Below, piece by piece: positions 1 to 9,061 of a stretch of 64,000 nt of DNA. Position numbers and translations under genes: made by a program. The DNA is from an uncultured Clostridia bacterium. GTDB taxonomy: Bacteria; Bacillota; Clostridia; Oscillospirales; Acutalibacteraceae. Location of the stretch: positions 1 through 64,000 of the forward strand of contig CAMNST010000013.1 of assembly GCA_946555465.1 (NCBI GenBank). Reading direction: 5' to 3'. How positions within the stretch are numbered: position 1 is the first letter of the stretch; every line of letters begins with the position of its first letter. The notes below the pieces were generated by a model, which saw only the letters and a program-made list of their open reading frames with translations, was not told where the DNA came from and did not search any database.

Positions 1-2
1 AC

Positions 3-3000
3 AATTTCAAACTCTTTGAAAAATATCCGACATATACCTTCTCTTTTGAAGGTACATACAGATATGAATTGATGCAGGAATATTATCCTGAACTTTTTGA
101 AAAGATGAAAGAATATGTTAAGCAGGGCAGATGGAATGTCTGCGGTTCGGCTTTTGAAAACGGTGATGTAAATGTTCCGTCACCCGAAGCACTTTTCAGA
201 AATATCCTTATCGGAAATTCTTATTTTGATAAAACTTTCGGCAAGCGTTCCTGCGATATTTATCTGCCCGATTGTTTCGGTTTCGGCTGGGCGCTTCCGA
301 GCATTGTCGCACACGCAAATCTTATGGGTTTTACCACGCAGAAACTTGCATGGGGCAGCGCATACGGAATTCCTTTTGATATCGGTAGATGGCAGGGCGT
401 AGACGGCAATGAAATCTATGCCAGCACAAATCCTCATGATTATTATTTTACGCTGAAAAAACTCCGCGACTGGGATTTTGTTCAGAAAAAGTTTAAAGAA
501 AACGAAAAATATGATCTTGACTGGACTTATATTTTTCACGGTATCGGCGATCGCGGCGGTGCGCCTGAGGAGGCAACTGTTGCTTTCGTTGAAAATGAAA
601 TAAAGAAAAACAGCAGCAGTGATATTGAAGTTGTTGCTGCCGCTGCAGATGAAATTTATCATGATATAGATGAGAAGTTTTCCGATGAACAGAAAGCAAA
701 ACTTCCTGTCTGGAAAAATGAACTTGTAATGCAGAATCACGCTGTCGGCGGATATACATCAAGGGCAATCGGCAAGCGCTGGAACAGAAGGTGCGAGGAA
801 TTGGCGGATATGGCAGAACGTGCAGGCGTTATGTCTTCCTATTTCGGTACTGCCGATTATAACAGAGAAGGGCTTACGCGTTCGTGGAAAAGATTTATCG
901 CCCATCAGTTTCATGATGATATCCCCGGCACTTCCTGCCAGCGTGTTTACAGACGTTCGTGGAATGATTATGCAATATCAATGAACCAGTTTACAAGTGA
1001 ACTTGACGGCAGCATGTCTTCTTTCTCAAATCTTATGAAAACCGATTTGTGTGCAGGAATACCTGTTATGGTATTCAATCCGGTGGAAGCGCAGCGTCAT
1101 GGTGCCGTTACAGTAAGGCTCAGCGGAATAGAAGAACCTTATGTGCGTGTTTTTGATGAAAGCGGAAAAGAGGTTATGAGTCAGGCCGGAAGTATAAAGC
1201 ATGATGAACTGGAAGTTGTATTTATTGCAGATGTAAAGAGTTTCGGTGCAAGAGTTTATTATGTAAGAACGAGCGACAGACCATGTTCTCTTCAGAGCAG
1301 TCTTTCAATAAACACCGATAATGTAATGGAAAATCAGAAATACATAGTTTCTCTTAACAAAAACGGTGATATCACTTCCATTATTGATAAAGAGCAGGAT
1401 GAACTTGAAATCCTCAAAGAGCCTGTAAGCCTCGGTTTATTTAAATATACCGGTTCAAAAGACTGGCCTGCATGGGAAATGAATTTTAAAGAGGCAAATA
1501 AAAATGCCGACAGAATTCCTGCCCTTTCAACAGTTACTATTCTGGAGCAGGGTCCGGCAAGAGTTGCTTTTGAAGTTGTTCAGAGAGATGGCAGAAGTGT
1601 TTTCAAAAATATTATTGCGCTTACAGATGGCAGCGATGTTGTTGAAGTATATTCTGAATTTGTATGGCGCTCTCTCCGCACAATGGCAAAAAACAAGTTT
1701 TCATTTACAGCCAAAAATCCGAAAGCAACATTTGACCTTGGATTAGGTGCGATTGAACGCGAAAATATGAGTGAAAAACTCTTTGAAGTTCCTGCACAGA
1801 AATGGGTTGATTTAACCGACAAATCAGGCGAATTCGGTGTTTCCGTTATCAGTGAATGCAAATACGGCTGGGATAAATTTAACGATAATACGCTCAGAAT
1901 GACTGTTCTTCATACCCCGAAAAGGAATTACAGAATTGATTCTATGCAGTCATTTATGGATCTTGGTCTCAACCGTTATTCATATGCAATTTACAGCCAT
2001 AAGGGAAGTGTCGGTGCCGATACACAGATTGAGGCGCGCAAGTTTATTCAGCCTATGACTGCTTATATCTGCAAAAAGCATAACGGAGTTCTCGGCAGTG
2101 AATATTCTTTCTGCAGTGTCTCGAATAATGATGTTATAATCCGTGCAGTAAAAATGGCTGAAGACAGTGATGAAATCGTTATCCGTCTCGGTGAAGGAAC
2201 GAAAAAAGAGATTAAAGATTTTACGCTTTCCCTTGGTGAAGGCATTGAAAGTGCAAAAGAAATTTTTGCAAGCGAGGAATACAGGGACGAGGCAGTGGTT
2301 AAAAATGGATGTCTGGTTACCGATTTTAAGCCTTATGAAATAAAATCGTTTTCTCTTAAACTGAAAAAGCCGCAGGTAAACGGCAGCAAAATCAGAAGTA
2401 TTCCTTTTGATATCGGCTTTGATAAATCTATTATCACAAAGCAGGGTGAAACCGCTGATTTTGAATTTACAATTCCTTATGAAATTATACCTGACAAGTT
2501 TTCTTTCAATCAGATTGAATTTGCTGTTAATAAAGACAAAAATAATGCACTTGTATCAAATGTTCAGACAATAAATATTGATGACGATACGGAAAAACTT
2601 GTTTTGCTCTGTGCATCACTGAAAAATGATAAAACAGCCGAATTTTTAGTGGATGAAAAAGTTAAGAGATTTAAAATAAATTCCTGTTTTGAGGATTTTG
2701 CTCATTGGGATTTATATGATTTGGAAGAAACCGCGTATATAAAAACGGGCAAACTTGCCTATGAGGCAACCCACTGCCACAGAAACGGAAAAGACTGTGT
2801 TGCAAAGGGAATGTATTTTTATCTTGCCGAAATTTATGTTAAAGGTGCGAAAACCGTTATGCTGCCGGACGACAGCGATATTGTAATTATTTCTGCAAGC
2901 AAGGTGAACAGCGTTTCTGCAACCCTTGCAACGCCTACATATGATGAAGTAAAACCAAGATTGTTTAATTTCAGTCTGACCTTTAAAGAAAAAATATGGT

Positions 3001-3116
3001 ATTATTATAATAAATGCGTATGGACCCTCGGCGACAGAGATAATTTTATTTCCAATAACAATAACGGAAAAAACGGAAAAAGAAAGGAAACCAAACACGC
3101 GCATATCAGTGTTTAA
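3..3116 (+). CDS. alpha-mannosidase, GH38 family (5' end outside window)
   Basis: Hydrolyses terminal alpha-mannosides, probably from host or dietary glycans. The reading frame is open from base 3, so the TTG start in the ORF track is an artefact of truncation; about 22 in-frame codons precede it and the N-terminal HxHxD metal site is missing from the window. The motif PDCFGFGWALPS carries the GH38 nucleophile Asp. The rest matches the family's helical bundle and long beta-sandwich C-terminus. No signal peptide can be judged. It sits 5-8 bp before a GH29 fucosidase, which suggests a shared transcript for trimming mannose/fucose-containing glycans. A second, only distantly similar GH38 lies at 60272. 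Confidence 0.93.
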   Translation, partial: NFKLFEKYPTYTFSFEGTYRYELMQEYYPELFEKMKEYVKQGRWNVCGSAFENGDVNVPSPEALFRNILIGNSYFDKTFGKRSCDIYLPDCFGFGWALPSIVAHANLMGFTTQKLAWGSAYGIPFDIGRWQGVDGNEIYASTNPHDYYFTLKKLRDWDFVQKKFKENEKYDLDWTYIFHGIGDRGGAPEEATVAFVENEIKKNSSSDIEVVAAAADEIYHDIDEKFSDEQKAKLPVWKNELVMQNHAVGGYTSRAIGKRWNRRCEELADMAERAGVMSSYFGTADYNREGLTRSWKRFIAHQFHDDIPGTSCQRVYRRSWNDYAISMNQFTSELDGSMSSFSNLMKTDLCAGIPVMVFNPVEAQRHGAVTVRLSGIEEPYVRVFDESGKEVMSQAGSIKHDELEVVFIADVKSFGARVYYVRTSDRPCSLQSSLSINTDNVMENQKYIVSLNKNGDITSIIDKEQDELEILKEPVSLGLFKYTGSKDWPAWEMNFKEANKNADRIPALSTVTILEQGPARVAFEVVQRDGRSVFKNIIALTDGSDVVEVYSEFVWRSLRTMAKNKFSFTAKNPKATFDLGLGAIERENMSEKLFEVPAQKWVDLTDKSGEFGVSVISECKYGWDKFNDNTLRMTVLHTPKRNYRIDSMQSFMDLGLNRYSYAIYSHKGSVGADTQIEARKFIQPMTAYICKKHNGVLGSEYSFCSVSNNDVIIRAVKMAEDSDEIVIRLGEGTKKEIKDFTLSLGEGIESAKEIFASEEYRDEAVVKNGCLVTDFKPYEIKSFSLKLKKPQVNGSKIRSIPFDIGFDKSIITKQGETADFEFTIPYEIIPDKFSFNQIEFAVNKDKNNALVSNVQTINIDDDTEKLVLLCASLKNDKTAEFLVDEKVKRFKINSCFEDFAHWDLYDLEETAYIKTGKLAYEATHCHRNGKDCVAKGMYFYLAEIYVKGAKTVMLPDDSDIVIISASKVNSVSATLATPTYDEVKPRLFNFSLTFKEKIWYYYNKCVWTLGDRDNFISNNNNGKNGKRKETKHAHISV

Positions 3117-3124
3117 CTTTAGTG

Positions 3125-4507
3125 ATGAAATATAAATTCAACAATAACTGGACCACCGATAACGGCGGTGTTGATTTAAACAGCAAAGAGGTTGACAGGT
3201 ATATTCTTGTAACTCCGAGTGAAAATCAAATTCGCCTTGCCGAAAAGCCTTTCTATTGTTTTATTCATTTCGGTATGAATACGGCAACGGCAAGAGAGTG
3301 GGGAACAGGTAGTGAAACGCCGTCTGATTTTACCATAAAATCAATAGATGCTGCACAGTGGGTCAAAACAATAAAAGCAAGCGGTGCAACAGGTGTAATT
3401 CTTACCTGCAAGCATCACGACGGCTTTTGTCTCTGGGAAAGTGATTATACCGATTTTTCGGTTAAAAACTCTGCTTTTCAGGGTGATATCGTAAAAATGG
3501 TTTCTGATGAATGCCATAAGCAAGGCATTGATTTCGGTGTTTATCTGTCACCATGGGATATGCATGATGAGCGCTACGGCACAGAAGCATATAACGATTA
3601 TTTCTGCAATCAGTTGACCGAACTTTTAACAAATTACGGCGAAGTTTTTGAAGTGTGGTTCGACGGTGCAAAAGGCTCAAATGCAGTTAAGTTTGAATAT
3701 GACTGGGAAAGATACTATGCCATTATCCGCTCTTTGCAGCCCAAGGCAAACATTGCCATATGCGGCCATGATATCCGCTGGGTGGGCAACGAGGGCGGAA
3801 AAACAAGAAAAAGTGAGTACAGCGTTGTTCCGAGTTGCCTTTGCGATGTTGAAAAAACCATGAAAAACAGCCAGCAGGATGAAAGCCAGGCCTCTTCTCT
3901 TCAGAAATATAAATCAACAGATGAAGACCTCGGTTCACGCAAAGTGCTTGAAAAAAATGCTTATCTTTCGTGGTATCCTGCAGAAGTTGACGTTTCCATC
4001 AGAAAAGGCTGGTTTCATTCAGATAACGAGAATAAGACAGTTAAATCTTCAAAAAAACTTTTTTGGTTATATCTTAACTCAGTCGGAAAAAACTGCACTT
4101 TTCTTCTTAATGTTCCGCCTGCCGCCAATGGTGTTATCCATAGCAAAGATGTCAGGTCTATGAAAGGTCTCGGCAAAAAAATAAAAGCACTTACCGAAAA
4201 TCCGATTTTGATTGATAAACCCGGCAGACTTTCTGACGATAACGGCTATATCGACTTTAATTTTGACAGGGAAAGAAAACTTAATTATGTCATTCTGAAA
4301 GAAGATATTTCTTTCAGCCAAAGGGTTGAAGCCTTTGATTTGTATATCAGAAAATCAAACGGAACGTTCAAAAAAGTTTTCGGCGGCACTGTTATCGGGT
4401 CGCAGAGAATTGTTTGTGTCAAAGGTAAAAAATGTGTCGGGGCAAGGCTTGTTATCAGACAGAGCAGAAGCAATCCCGTAATAAAGTCAATAGGCTTTTA
4501 TGAATAA
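3125..4507 (+). CDS. alpha-L-fucosidase, GH29 family
   Basis: Retaining exo-fucosidase that removes alpha-L-fucose from glycans. Motifs in order are FIHFGMNT near the N-terminus, the HHDGFCLW strand-end motif, and VWFDGA, whose Asp is the expected nucleophile of GH29. A C-terminal beta-sandwich-like tail follows from about residue 340. No signal peptide is visible, so the enzyme is probably cytoplasmic and acts on imported oligosaccharides. Start is uncertain: GTG at 3122 or ATG at 3125, with no clear Shine-Dalgarno. Such a close spacing after the GH38 stop suggests translational coupling. The FIHFGMNT variant resembles the GH29-B branch (1,3/1,4-fucosidases); that subtype is inference. Confidence 0.93.
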   Translation: MKYKFNNNWTTDNGGVDLNSKEVDRYILVTPSENQIRLAEKPFYCFIHFGMNTATAREWGTGSETPSDFTIKSIDAAQWVKTIKASGATGVILTCKHHDGFCLWESDYTDFSVKNSAFQGDIVKMVSDECHKQGIDFGVYLSPWDMHDERYGTEAYNDYFCNQLTELLTNYGEVFEVWFDGAKGSNAVKFEYDWERYYAIIRSLQPKANIAICGHDIRWVGNEGGKTRKSEYSVVPSCLCDVEKTMKNSQQDESQASSLQKYKSTDEDLGSRKVLEKNAYLSWYPAEVDVSIRKGWFHSDNENKTVKSSKKLFWLYLNSVGKNCTFLLNVPPAANGVIHSKDVRSMKGLGKKIKALTENPILIDKPGRLSDDNGYIDFNFDRERKLNYVILKEDISFSQRVEAFDLYIRKSNGTFKKVFGGTVIGSQRIVCVKGKKCVGARLVIRQSRSNPVIKSIGFYE

Positions 4508-4554
4508 ATACAGATAAACAAATTATTAAATATTTATTAAGGAATATATTGCTA

Positions 4555-4584
4555 TTGACAATATATTGCATTCAGGTTTATAAT
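4555..4584 (+). promoter_or_regulatory. sigma-A promoter of the GH25 gene
   Basis: TTGACA at 4555-4560 and TATAAT at 4579-4584 with an 18-bp spacer, both consensus. A Shine-Dalgarno AAAGGAG at 4595-4601 precedes the ATG at 4609. Confidence 0.85.
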
Positions 4585-4608
4585 TATAAACTATAAAGGA
4601 GTGGTTAT

Positions 4609-7600
4609 ATGAAAAAAATTATGTCAGTAATTATTTCACTGATAATGGTTTTCTCACTGAGTGTCGGTTCGGCATTCTCTGCATTTGCTGGTGAGAAAAT
4701 TTTCGGCGTTGACGTTTCTCAGTTTGACGGCGAAGTGAATTTTGTTGATGTAAAAAACAACAATAAAAACTTTGTAATGATAAGACTCGGCTGGTTCGGA
4801 ACATCATCGGGTGATCATGTTGATGACCGTTTCTGGCGTAATGTTAAAGAAGCATATGATGCAAAGTTAGACTTCGGCGTTTATCTTTACAGTTATGCTT
4901 TTAACGAAAAAGAGGCTAAGCAGGAGGCAGATTTTGTTATCAGAACTCTGTCTCAGATGGATGAGAAATATCTTGAATATTTCACTCTTCCCGTTGCTTA
5001 CGATATTGAAGACAGCACGATTGCACCATACGGCAAAACCCAGATTACCAAAAATATGGTTGCTTTCTGCAATGATATTAAAAATGCCGGTTATACCCCT
5101 ATGGTATATGCAAATGTAAACTGGTATGAAAACTATATTGATATCAATACTGCTGTTAAGAATAATTATAAAATCTGGTGCGCTTCATGGTATAATACCC
5201 CGAATCTCAGCCAGTCAAAATACACAATCGGAAACACAGGCGTTAATGCCGATATGTGGCAGTATACCGAGGGTGAAAATAACGCAAAAGATTTTGATGA
5301 AAATGTTATTTTCAATGCAGAAACTTTCGTTAAACCTCTGCACCACAGTGTAGGCACTGCCATTAAACCTGCCCATAACATTCATGTTGAAACAACACCT
5401 GCAACTCTTGAAAAAGACGGAACAATTATTACAAAATGCAGCGATTGTTCTTACGCTGTTACAGAAACAATTTACCGTCCGACAGGCATGAACCTCGGAA
5501 GAACTTCTTATGAATATACCGGTAAAGATATCGGACCGGGTGTAACTGTAACAGATGCGAGCGGCAAAAAACTTGTATATAAAACAGATTATACACTTAC
5601 CTATGCAGCAGGCAGAACCAATGTCGGCACATATGGTGTAACAATTAATTTTATCGGCAAGTATTCAGGTTCAAAAACTTTGTATTTTGATATTACTCCT
5701 AAAACTGCAGATAAATGCACAGCAAAATTGTCTGCAGAAGAATATGCTTATACCGGCAGTTCTATCGGACCTGGTGTAACCGTAACCGATGATACAGGCA
5801 GAAAACTTGTTTACAAAACAGATTATACGCTTACTTATGATCAGGGCAGAATTGAACCGGGAAGATATCAGATAAAGGTAAATTATCAGGGTAACTACAG
5901 CGGCTGGGATTTACTTTTCTTCACAATTAATGAGCCTGTTAAGGTGAATGCAAAACTCTCTGCAACATCCTATGTATACACAGGCAAGGATATCGGACCT
6001 GGTGTAACCGTAACCGATGAAAACGGCAAAAAACTTACGTATAAAACAGATTATACGCTTACCTATGCAGCAGGCAGAACAAATGTCGGCAGATATGGTA
6101 TAACCGTAAATTATATCGGTAAGTTTGCAGGAACACCAAGCGAAACACTCTATTTTGATATTACTGCAAAACCTGCATCACAGTGTACTGCAAAACTTTC
6201 AGCAACAGAGTACGCATATTCAGGCAAAGAAATCGGACCGGGCGTAAGCATTACTGATAACACAGGCAGAAAACTTGTTTACAGAACAGATTATACGCTT
6301 ACTTATGATCAGGGCAGAAAAGAGCCGGGCAGATATTCTGTAGTCGTTAACTATATTGGCAACTACAGCGGAACTCAGACGCTTTATTTCACAATTAAAG
6401 ACCCTGCTAAACTCACAGCAAAACTGTCTGCAACATCCTATGTATACACCGGCAAGGATATCGGACCTGGTGTAACCGTAACAGATGCAAACGGCAAAAA
6501 ACTTACGTATAAAACAGATTATACCCTTACTTATGCACAGGGCAGAACCAATGTCGGCAGATATGGTATAACCGTAAATTATATCGGTAAGTTTGCAGGA
6601 ACACCAAGCGAAACACTCTATTTTGATATTACTGCAAAACCTGCATCACAGTGTACTGCAAAACTTTCAGCAACAGAGTACGCATATTCAGGCAAAGAAA
6701 TCGGACCGGGCGTAAGCATTACTGATAACACAGGCAGAAAACTTGTTTACAGAACAGATTATACGCTTACTTATGATCAGGGCAGAAAAGAGCCGGGCAG
6801 ATATTCTGTAGTCGTTAACTATATCGGCAACTACAGCGGAACTCAGACGCTTTATTTCACAATTAAAGAACCTGCTAAACTCACAGCAAAACTCTCTGCA
6901 ACATCCTATGTATACAGCGGTAAAGATATCGGACCGGGTGTAACCGTAACAGATGAAAACGGCAAAAAACTTACTTATAAAACAGATTATACCCTTACCT
7001 ATGCAGCAGGCAGAACCAATGTCGGCAGATATGGTATAACCGTAAATTATATTGGTAAGTTTGCAGGAACACCAAGTGAAACACTCTATTTTGATATTAC
7101 TGCAAAACCTGCATCACAGTGTACTGCAAAACTTTCAGCAACAGAGTACGCATATTCAGGCAAAGAAATCGGACCGGGCGTAAGCATTACTGATAACACA
7201 GGCAGAAAACTTGTTTACAGAACAGATTATACGCTTACTTATGATCAGGGCAGAACAGAGATCGGCAGATATTCTGTAGTTGTTAACTATATTGGCAACT
7301 ACAGCGGAACAGAGACTTTGTATTTCAATATAAATGATCCTGCCAAACTCACAGCAAAACTTGCTGCAACATCTTATGTTTACAGCGGCAAGGATATCGG
7401 ACCTGCGGTAACCGTAACAGACGGTGCAGGCAAAAAACTTACTTATAAAATAGATTATACACTTACTTATGCACAGGGCAGAACAAATGTCGGCAGATAC
7501 GGTGTAACCGTAAATTACATCGGCAAATACAGTGCTGTTCCAAGTGAAACGCTTTATTTTGATATCACACCCAAATCTGCAGACAAATGCAGTGCAAAAC

Positions 7601-8379
7601 CATCTACATGGTCCTATTCCTATTATTACACAGGGGATTCGATTGGCCCCGGCATAACCGTAACGGATGATACCGGCAGAAAACTTGTTTATAAAACAGA
7701 TTATACCCTTGTTTATGAAGAAGGCAGAGTAGATGTAGGAAGATATTATATTAAGGTAAATTATCAGGGCAACTATACAGGCAGCCAGACAATTTATTTC
7801 TATATCATTCCGGGTAAGGGCCAGTTCAAATCTGTTCTTCCGCTTAACGAAGGCTTTATTGTAAATTGGTACAGCGGAGGCGGTGTAACACCTGAAAGCC
7901 AGATCAGCGGTTATCAGATTCAGTACAGCCGTTACAGCGATTTTTCAAATGCAGCAACCCTTACATTCGGCACTTCGGATGAAGATTACTTCTCAAGTTA
8001 TTCTACATCAAGATATAAAATGGGTTCAAAAGTAAAATACTATGTAAGAATCAGAACCTTTACAGACCTTGTGATTGACGGCAAGTCAACAACCCTTTTC
8101 TCAGGTTGGAGCGATGCCAAAAATGTTACAACCGCGGGCCCGGTAACAAAAGCGTGTCCAAACAACAGTCACAGTATGGTAACAGGCAATTCCGGCAAGT
8201 GGTTCAACAGCCTCGGTGAAGCAGATATTTATGCTAATGAGGTGGCTCAATATTGGGGCAATCTCTATGAGAGCGGCGAAATAACATGGGAAGAATATAC
8301 GGAAAACTGTCCTTACGGATATGAGGCATGGTCTTGCCGTGACTGCGAAAAGTGGACCATAAATTTCAAATACGATTAA
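4609..8379 (+). CDS. secreted GH25 muramidase with ten beta-type repeats, FN3-like and Cys-rich C-terminal domains
   Basis: Signal peptide (residues 1 to about 28), then a GH25 lysozyme domain to about residue 240 with VDVSQFDG and the catalytic DIE motif (PVAYDIEDS), so it should cleave peptidoglycan N-acetylmuramic acid links. A short C-x2-C segment (TKCSDC) follows. From about residue 293 to 1070 there are ten repeats of 76-80 residues, each with a GPGVTVTD-like and a DYTLTY motif, alternating long (ending LYFDITAKPASQC) and short types. Then come a fibronectin III-like domain and a C-terminal domain with CPYGYEAWSCRDC. The repeats look like a stalk or cell-wall binding region (inference). 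It is monocistronic, between a promoter and a terminator. Confidence 0.92.
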   Translation: MKKIMSVIISLIMVFSLSVGSAFSAFAGEKIFGVDVSQFDGEVNFVDVKNNNKNFVMIRLGWFGTSSGDHVDDRFWRNVKEAYDAKLDFGVYLYSYAFNEKEAKQEADFVIRTLSQMDEKYLEYFTLPVAYDIEDSTIAPYGKTQITKNMVAFCNDIKNAGYTPMVYANVNWYENYIDINTAVKNNYKIWCASWYNTPNLSQSKYTIGNTGVNADMWQYTEGENNAKDFDENVIFNAETFVKPLHHSVGTAIKPAHNIHVETTPATLEKDGTIITKCSDCSYAVTETIYRPTGMNLGRTSYEYTGKDIGPGVTVTDASGKKLVYKTDYTLTYAAGRTNVGTYGVTINFIGKYSGSKTLYFDITPKTADKCTAKLSAEEYAYTGSSIGPGVTVTDDTGRKLVYKTDYTLTYDQGRIEPGRYQIKVNYQGNYSGWDLLFFTINEPVKVNAKLSATSYVYTGKDIGPGVTVTDENGKKLTYKTDYTLTYAAGRTNVGRYGITVNYIGKFAGTPSETLYFDITAKPASQCTAKLSATEYAYSGKEIGPGVSITDNTGRKLVYRTDYTLTYDQGRKEPGRYSVVVNYIGNYSGTQTLYFTIKDPAKLTAKLSATSYVYTGKDIGPGVTVTDANGKKLTYKTDYTLTYAQGRTNVGRYGITVNYIGKFAGTPSETLYFDITAKPASQCTAKLSATEYAYSGKEIGPGVSITDNTGRKLVYRTDYTLTYDQGRKEPGRYSVVVNYIGNYSGTQTLYFTIKEPAKLTAKLSATSYVYSGKDIGPGVTVTDENGKKLTYKTDYTLTYAAGRTNVGRYGITVNYIGKFAGTPSETLYFDITAKPASQCTAKLSATEYAYSGKEIGPGVSITDNTGRKLVYRTDYTLTYDQGRTEIGRYSVVVNYIGNYSGTETLYFNINDPAKLTAKLAATSYVYSGKDIGPAVTVTDGAGKKLTYKIDYTLTYAQGRTNVGRYGVTVNYIGKYSAVPSETLYFDITPKSADKCSAKPSTWSYSYYYTGDSIGPGITVTDDTGRKLVYKTDYTLVYEEGRVDVGRYYIKVNYQGNYTGSQTIYFYIIPGKGQFKSVLPLNEGFIVNWYSGGGVTPESQISGYQIQYSRYSDFSNAATLTFGTSDEDYFSSYSTSRYKMGSKVKYYVRIRTFTDLVIDGKSTTLFSGWSDAKNVTTAGPVTKACPNNSHSMVTGNSGKWFNSLGEADIYANEVAQYWGNLYESGEITWEEYTENCPYGYEAWSCRDCEKWTINFKYD
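5947..7350 (+). repeat. three near-identical tandem 468-bp units inside the GH25 gene
   Basis: Units begin at 5947, 6415 and 6883, each 468 bp (156 codons: one 80-residue plus one 76-residue repeat). They differ at only a few bases, including silent sites. A fourth, more diverged copy starts at 7351, and older ones precede 5947. Near-identity at the DNA level points to recent expansion or gene conversion. Confidence 0.93.
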
Positions 8380-8397
8380 CATTGACAATTTAATATT

Positions 8398-8425
8398 GAT
8401 GAAATTCGTGTCGACAAATTTCATC
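8398..8425. repeat. short palindromic element, GATGAAATT arms
   Basis: Perfect 9-bp inverted repeat GATGAAATT / AATTTCATC around a 10-base loop, directly after the GH25 stop and before its terminator. It has no T-tract. It could be a small interspersed palindromic element; only one copy was noticed here. Confidence 0.5.
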
Positions 8426-8434
8426 GTGTATAGC

Positions 8435-8470
8435 AAAAAACTGTCTGATTTTTGTCAGACAGTTTTTTGT
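8435..8470 (+). terminator. intrinsic terminator of the GH25 gene
   Basis: Stem AAAAAACTGTCTGA / TCAGACAGTTTTTT with a 6-base loop, followed by T-rich sequence. The A/T arms make it potentially bidirectional, serving the convergent minus-strand gene as well. Confidence 0.88.
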
Positions 8471-8523
8471 TTTGTGCCAAATTAAATATGGCTGATGATT
8501 GATTTAACAGCCGTTTTTGACCT

Positions 8524-8799
8524 CTATTTTTTCAGCATATGCTGCATATGTAAATAGCATTTGTCGGAAAATGCGGTCAGTTCTTCCGTGTAATCCAGCG
8601 CATCTTCGATTGCCATACAGAGCAGGTCGTAGTTTTTGTTGTTATACGCCTCAAGTTCAACACAGCACCCCTGCAGAACATTCAGCAGTTCAATTTTGTT
8701 GGAGAGAATCTCCAGCCTGTCGTTCAGTTGATTGTGCATTTTGAAAAATTCATGCAAATCTTTGCCCTCAATGTCATACGAATACGTTTTTTCAGTCAT
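8524..8799 (-). CDS. small helical protein of unknown function (91 aa)
   Basis: I do not recognise this protein. It is about 91 residues, predicted largely helical, with no signal peptide or transmembrane segment and two Cys in the body (GCC) plus one near the end. The ORF-track start at 8847 lies inside a terminator hairpin and is rejected. The ATG at 8799 has a strong Shine-Dalgarno (AAGGGGG) 8 bases upstream. Its mRNA has an unusually elaborate 5' leader: a consensus promoter at 9020-8992, a long hairpin, and an intrinsic terminator ending only about 25 bases before the ATG. This implies conditional read-through. It runs convergent to the GH25 gene. Confidence 0.72.
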   Translation of the reverse strand: MTEKTYSYDIEGKDLHEFFKMHNQLNDRLEILSNKIELLNVLQGCCVELEAYNNKNYDLLCMAIEDALDYTEELTAFSDKCYLHMQHMLKK

Positions 8800-8990
8800 T
8801 TTTATGACCCCCTTAAAAATAAAAAATGCGCAGCCGAAGCCGCGCATAAAAATGCATGACTCCGTTAGCCGCGAAGCAAATTAAATAACACATCTTAATA
8901 AATAAGCACGTGAAATAAGAGCATGCATTTTTTACAAAATAAAAACACGTGCTTTAATTATAAGATGTATTTAATTCACTTCGCAACTAA
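8800..8990 (-). ncRNA. structured leader RNA, candidate attenuator or roughly 165-nt sRNA
   Basis: Read on the minus strand from the predicted start near 8985. A 40-bp imperfect hairpin is formed by 8984-8946 with 8912-8871; its paired blocks are GCGAAG, AATTAAAT, CATCTT and AAGCACGTG. The apical loop contains AAAAATGCATGCTC, which is complementary (one bulged base) to GAGTCATGCATTTTT just upstream of the terminator, so a pseudoknot is possible. Then comes a GC-rich terminator hairpin, the Shine-Dalgarno and the small gene. I cannot assign it to a known riboswitch class. A decayed MITE is the main alternative explanation for the long hairpin. Confidence 0.6.
8815..8847 (-). terminator. intrinsic terminator in the leader, just before the Shine-Dalgarno
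   Basis: On the minus strand ATGCGC-GGCTTCGGC-TGCGCAT (6 bp, one mismatch, 2 bp, tetraloop) followed by TTTTTTATTTTT. The T-tract runs straight into the AAGGGGG Shine-Dalgarno of the 8799 gene. Confidence 0.85.
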
Positions 8991-8991
8991 A

Positions 8992-9020
8992 AATATAACA
9001 TAGATATGCAGTGTTGTCAA
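8992..9020 (-). promoter_or_regulatory. sigma-A promoter of the structured leader
   Basis: Minus strand TTGACA (9020-9015), 17-bp spacer, TATATT (8997-8992). The predicted start falls at the first bases of the long inverted repeat. Confidence 0.82.
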
Positions 9021-9058
9021 CAAAAATAAAAAGATGCATTCTTAATATGAAATGCACC
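9021..9058 (-). terminator. intrinsic terminator of the radical SAM gene
   Basis: Minus strand GGTGCATT / AATGCATC stem (one G-T wobble) with a 10-base loop, then TTTTTATTTTTG. It begins 3 bases after the stop codon. Confidence 0.8.
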
Positions 9059-9061
9059 TTT

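Noticed and set aside
5947-7350. Regular repeats suggestive of a CRISPR or satellite array
   Set aside because: The unit is 468 bp, stays in frame, and encodes paired protein domains within one ORF; there are no short spacers.
8800-8847. Upstream start for the 8524-8799 gene (MRGFGCAFF...)
   Set aside because: That extension is the terminator hairpin and T-tract; the ATG at 8799 has the Shine-Dalgarno.
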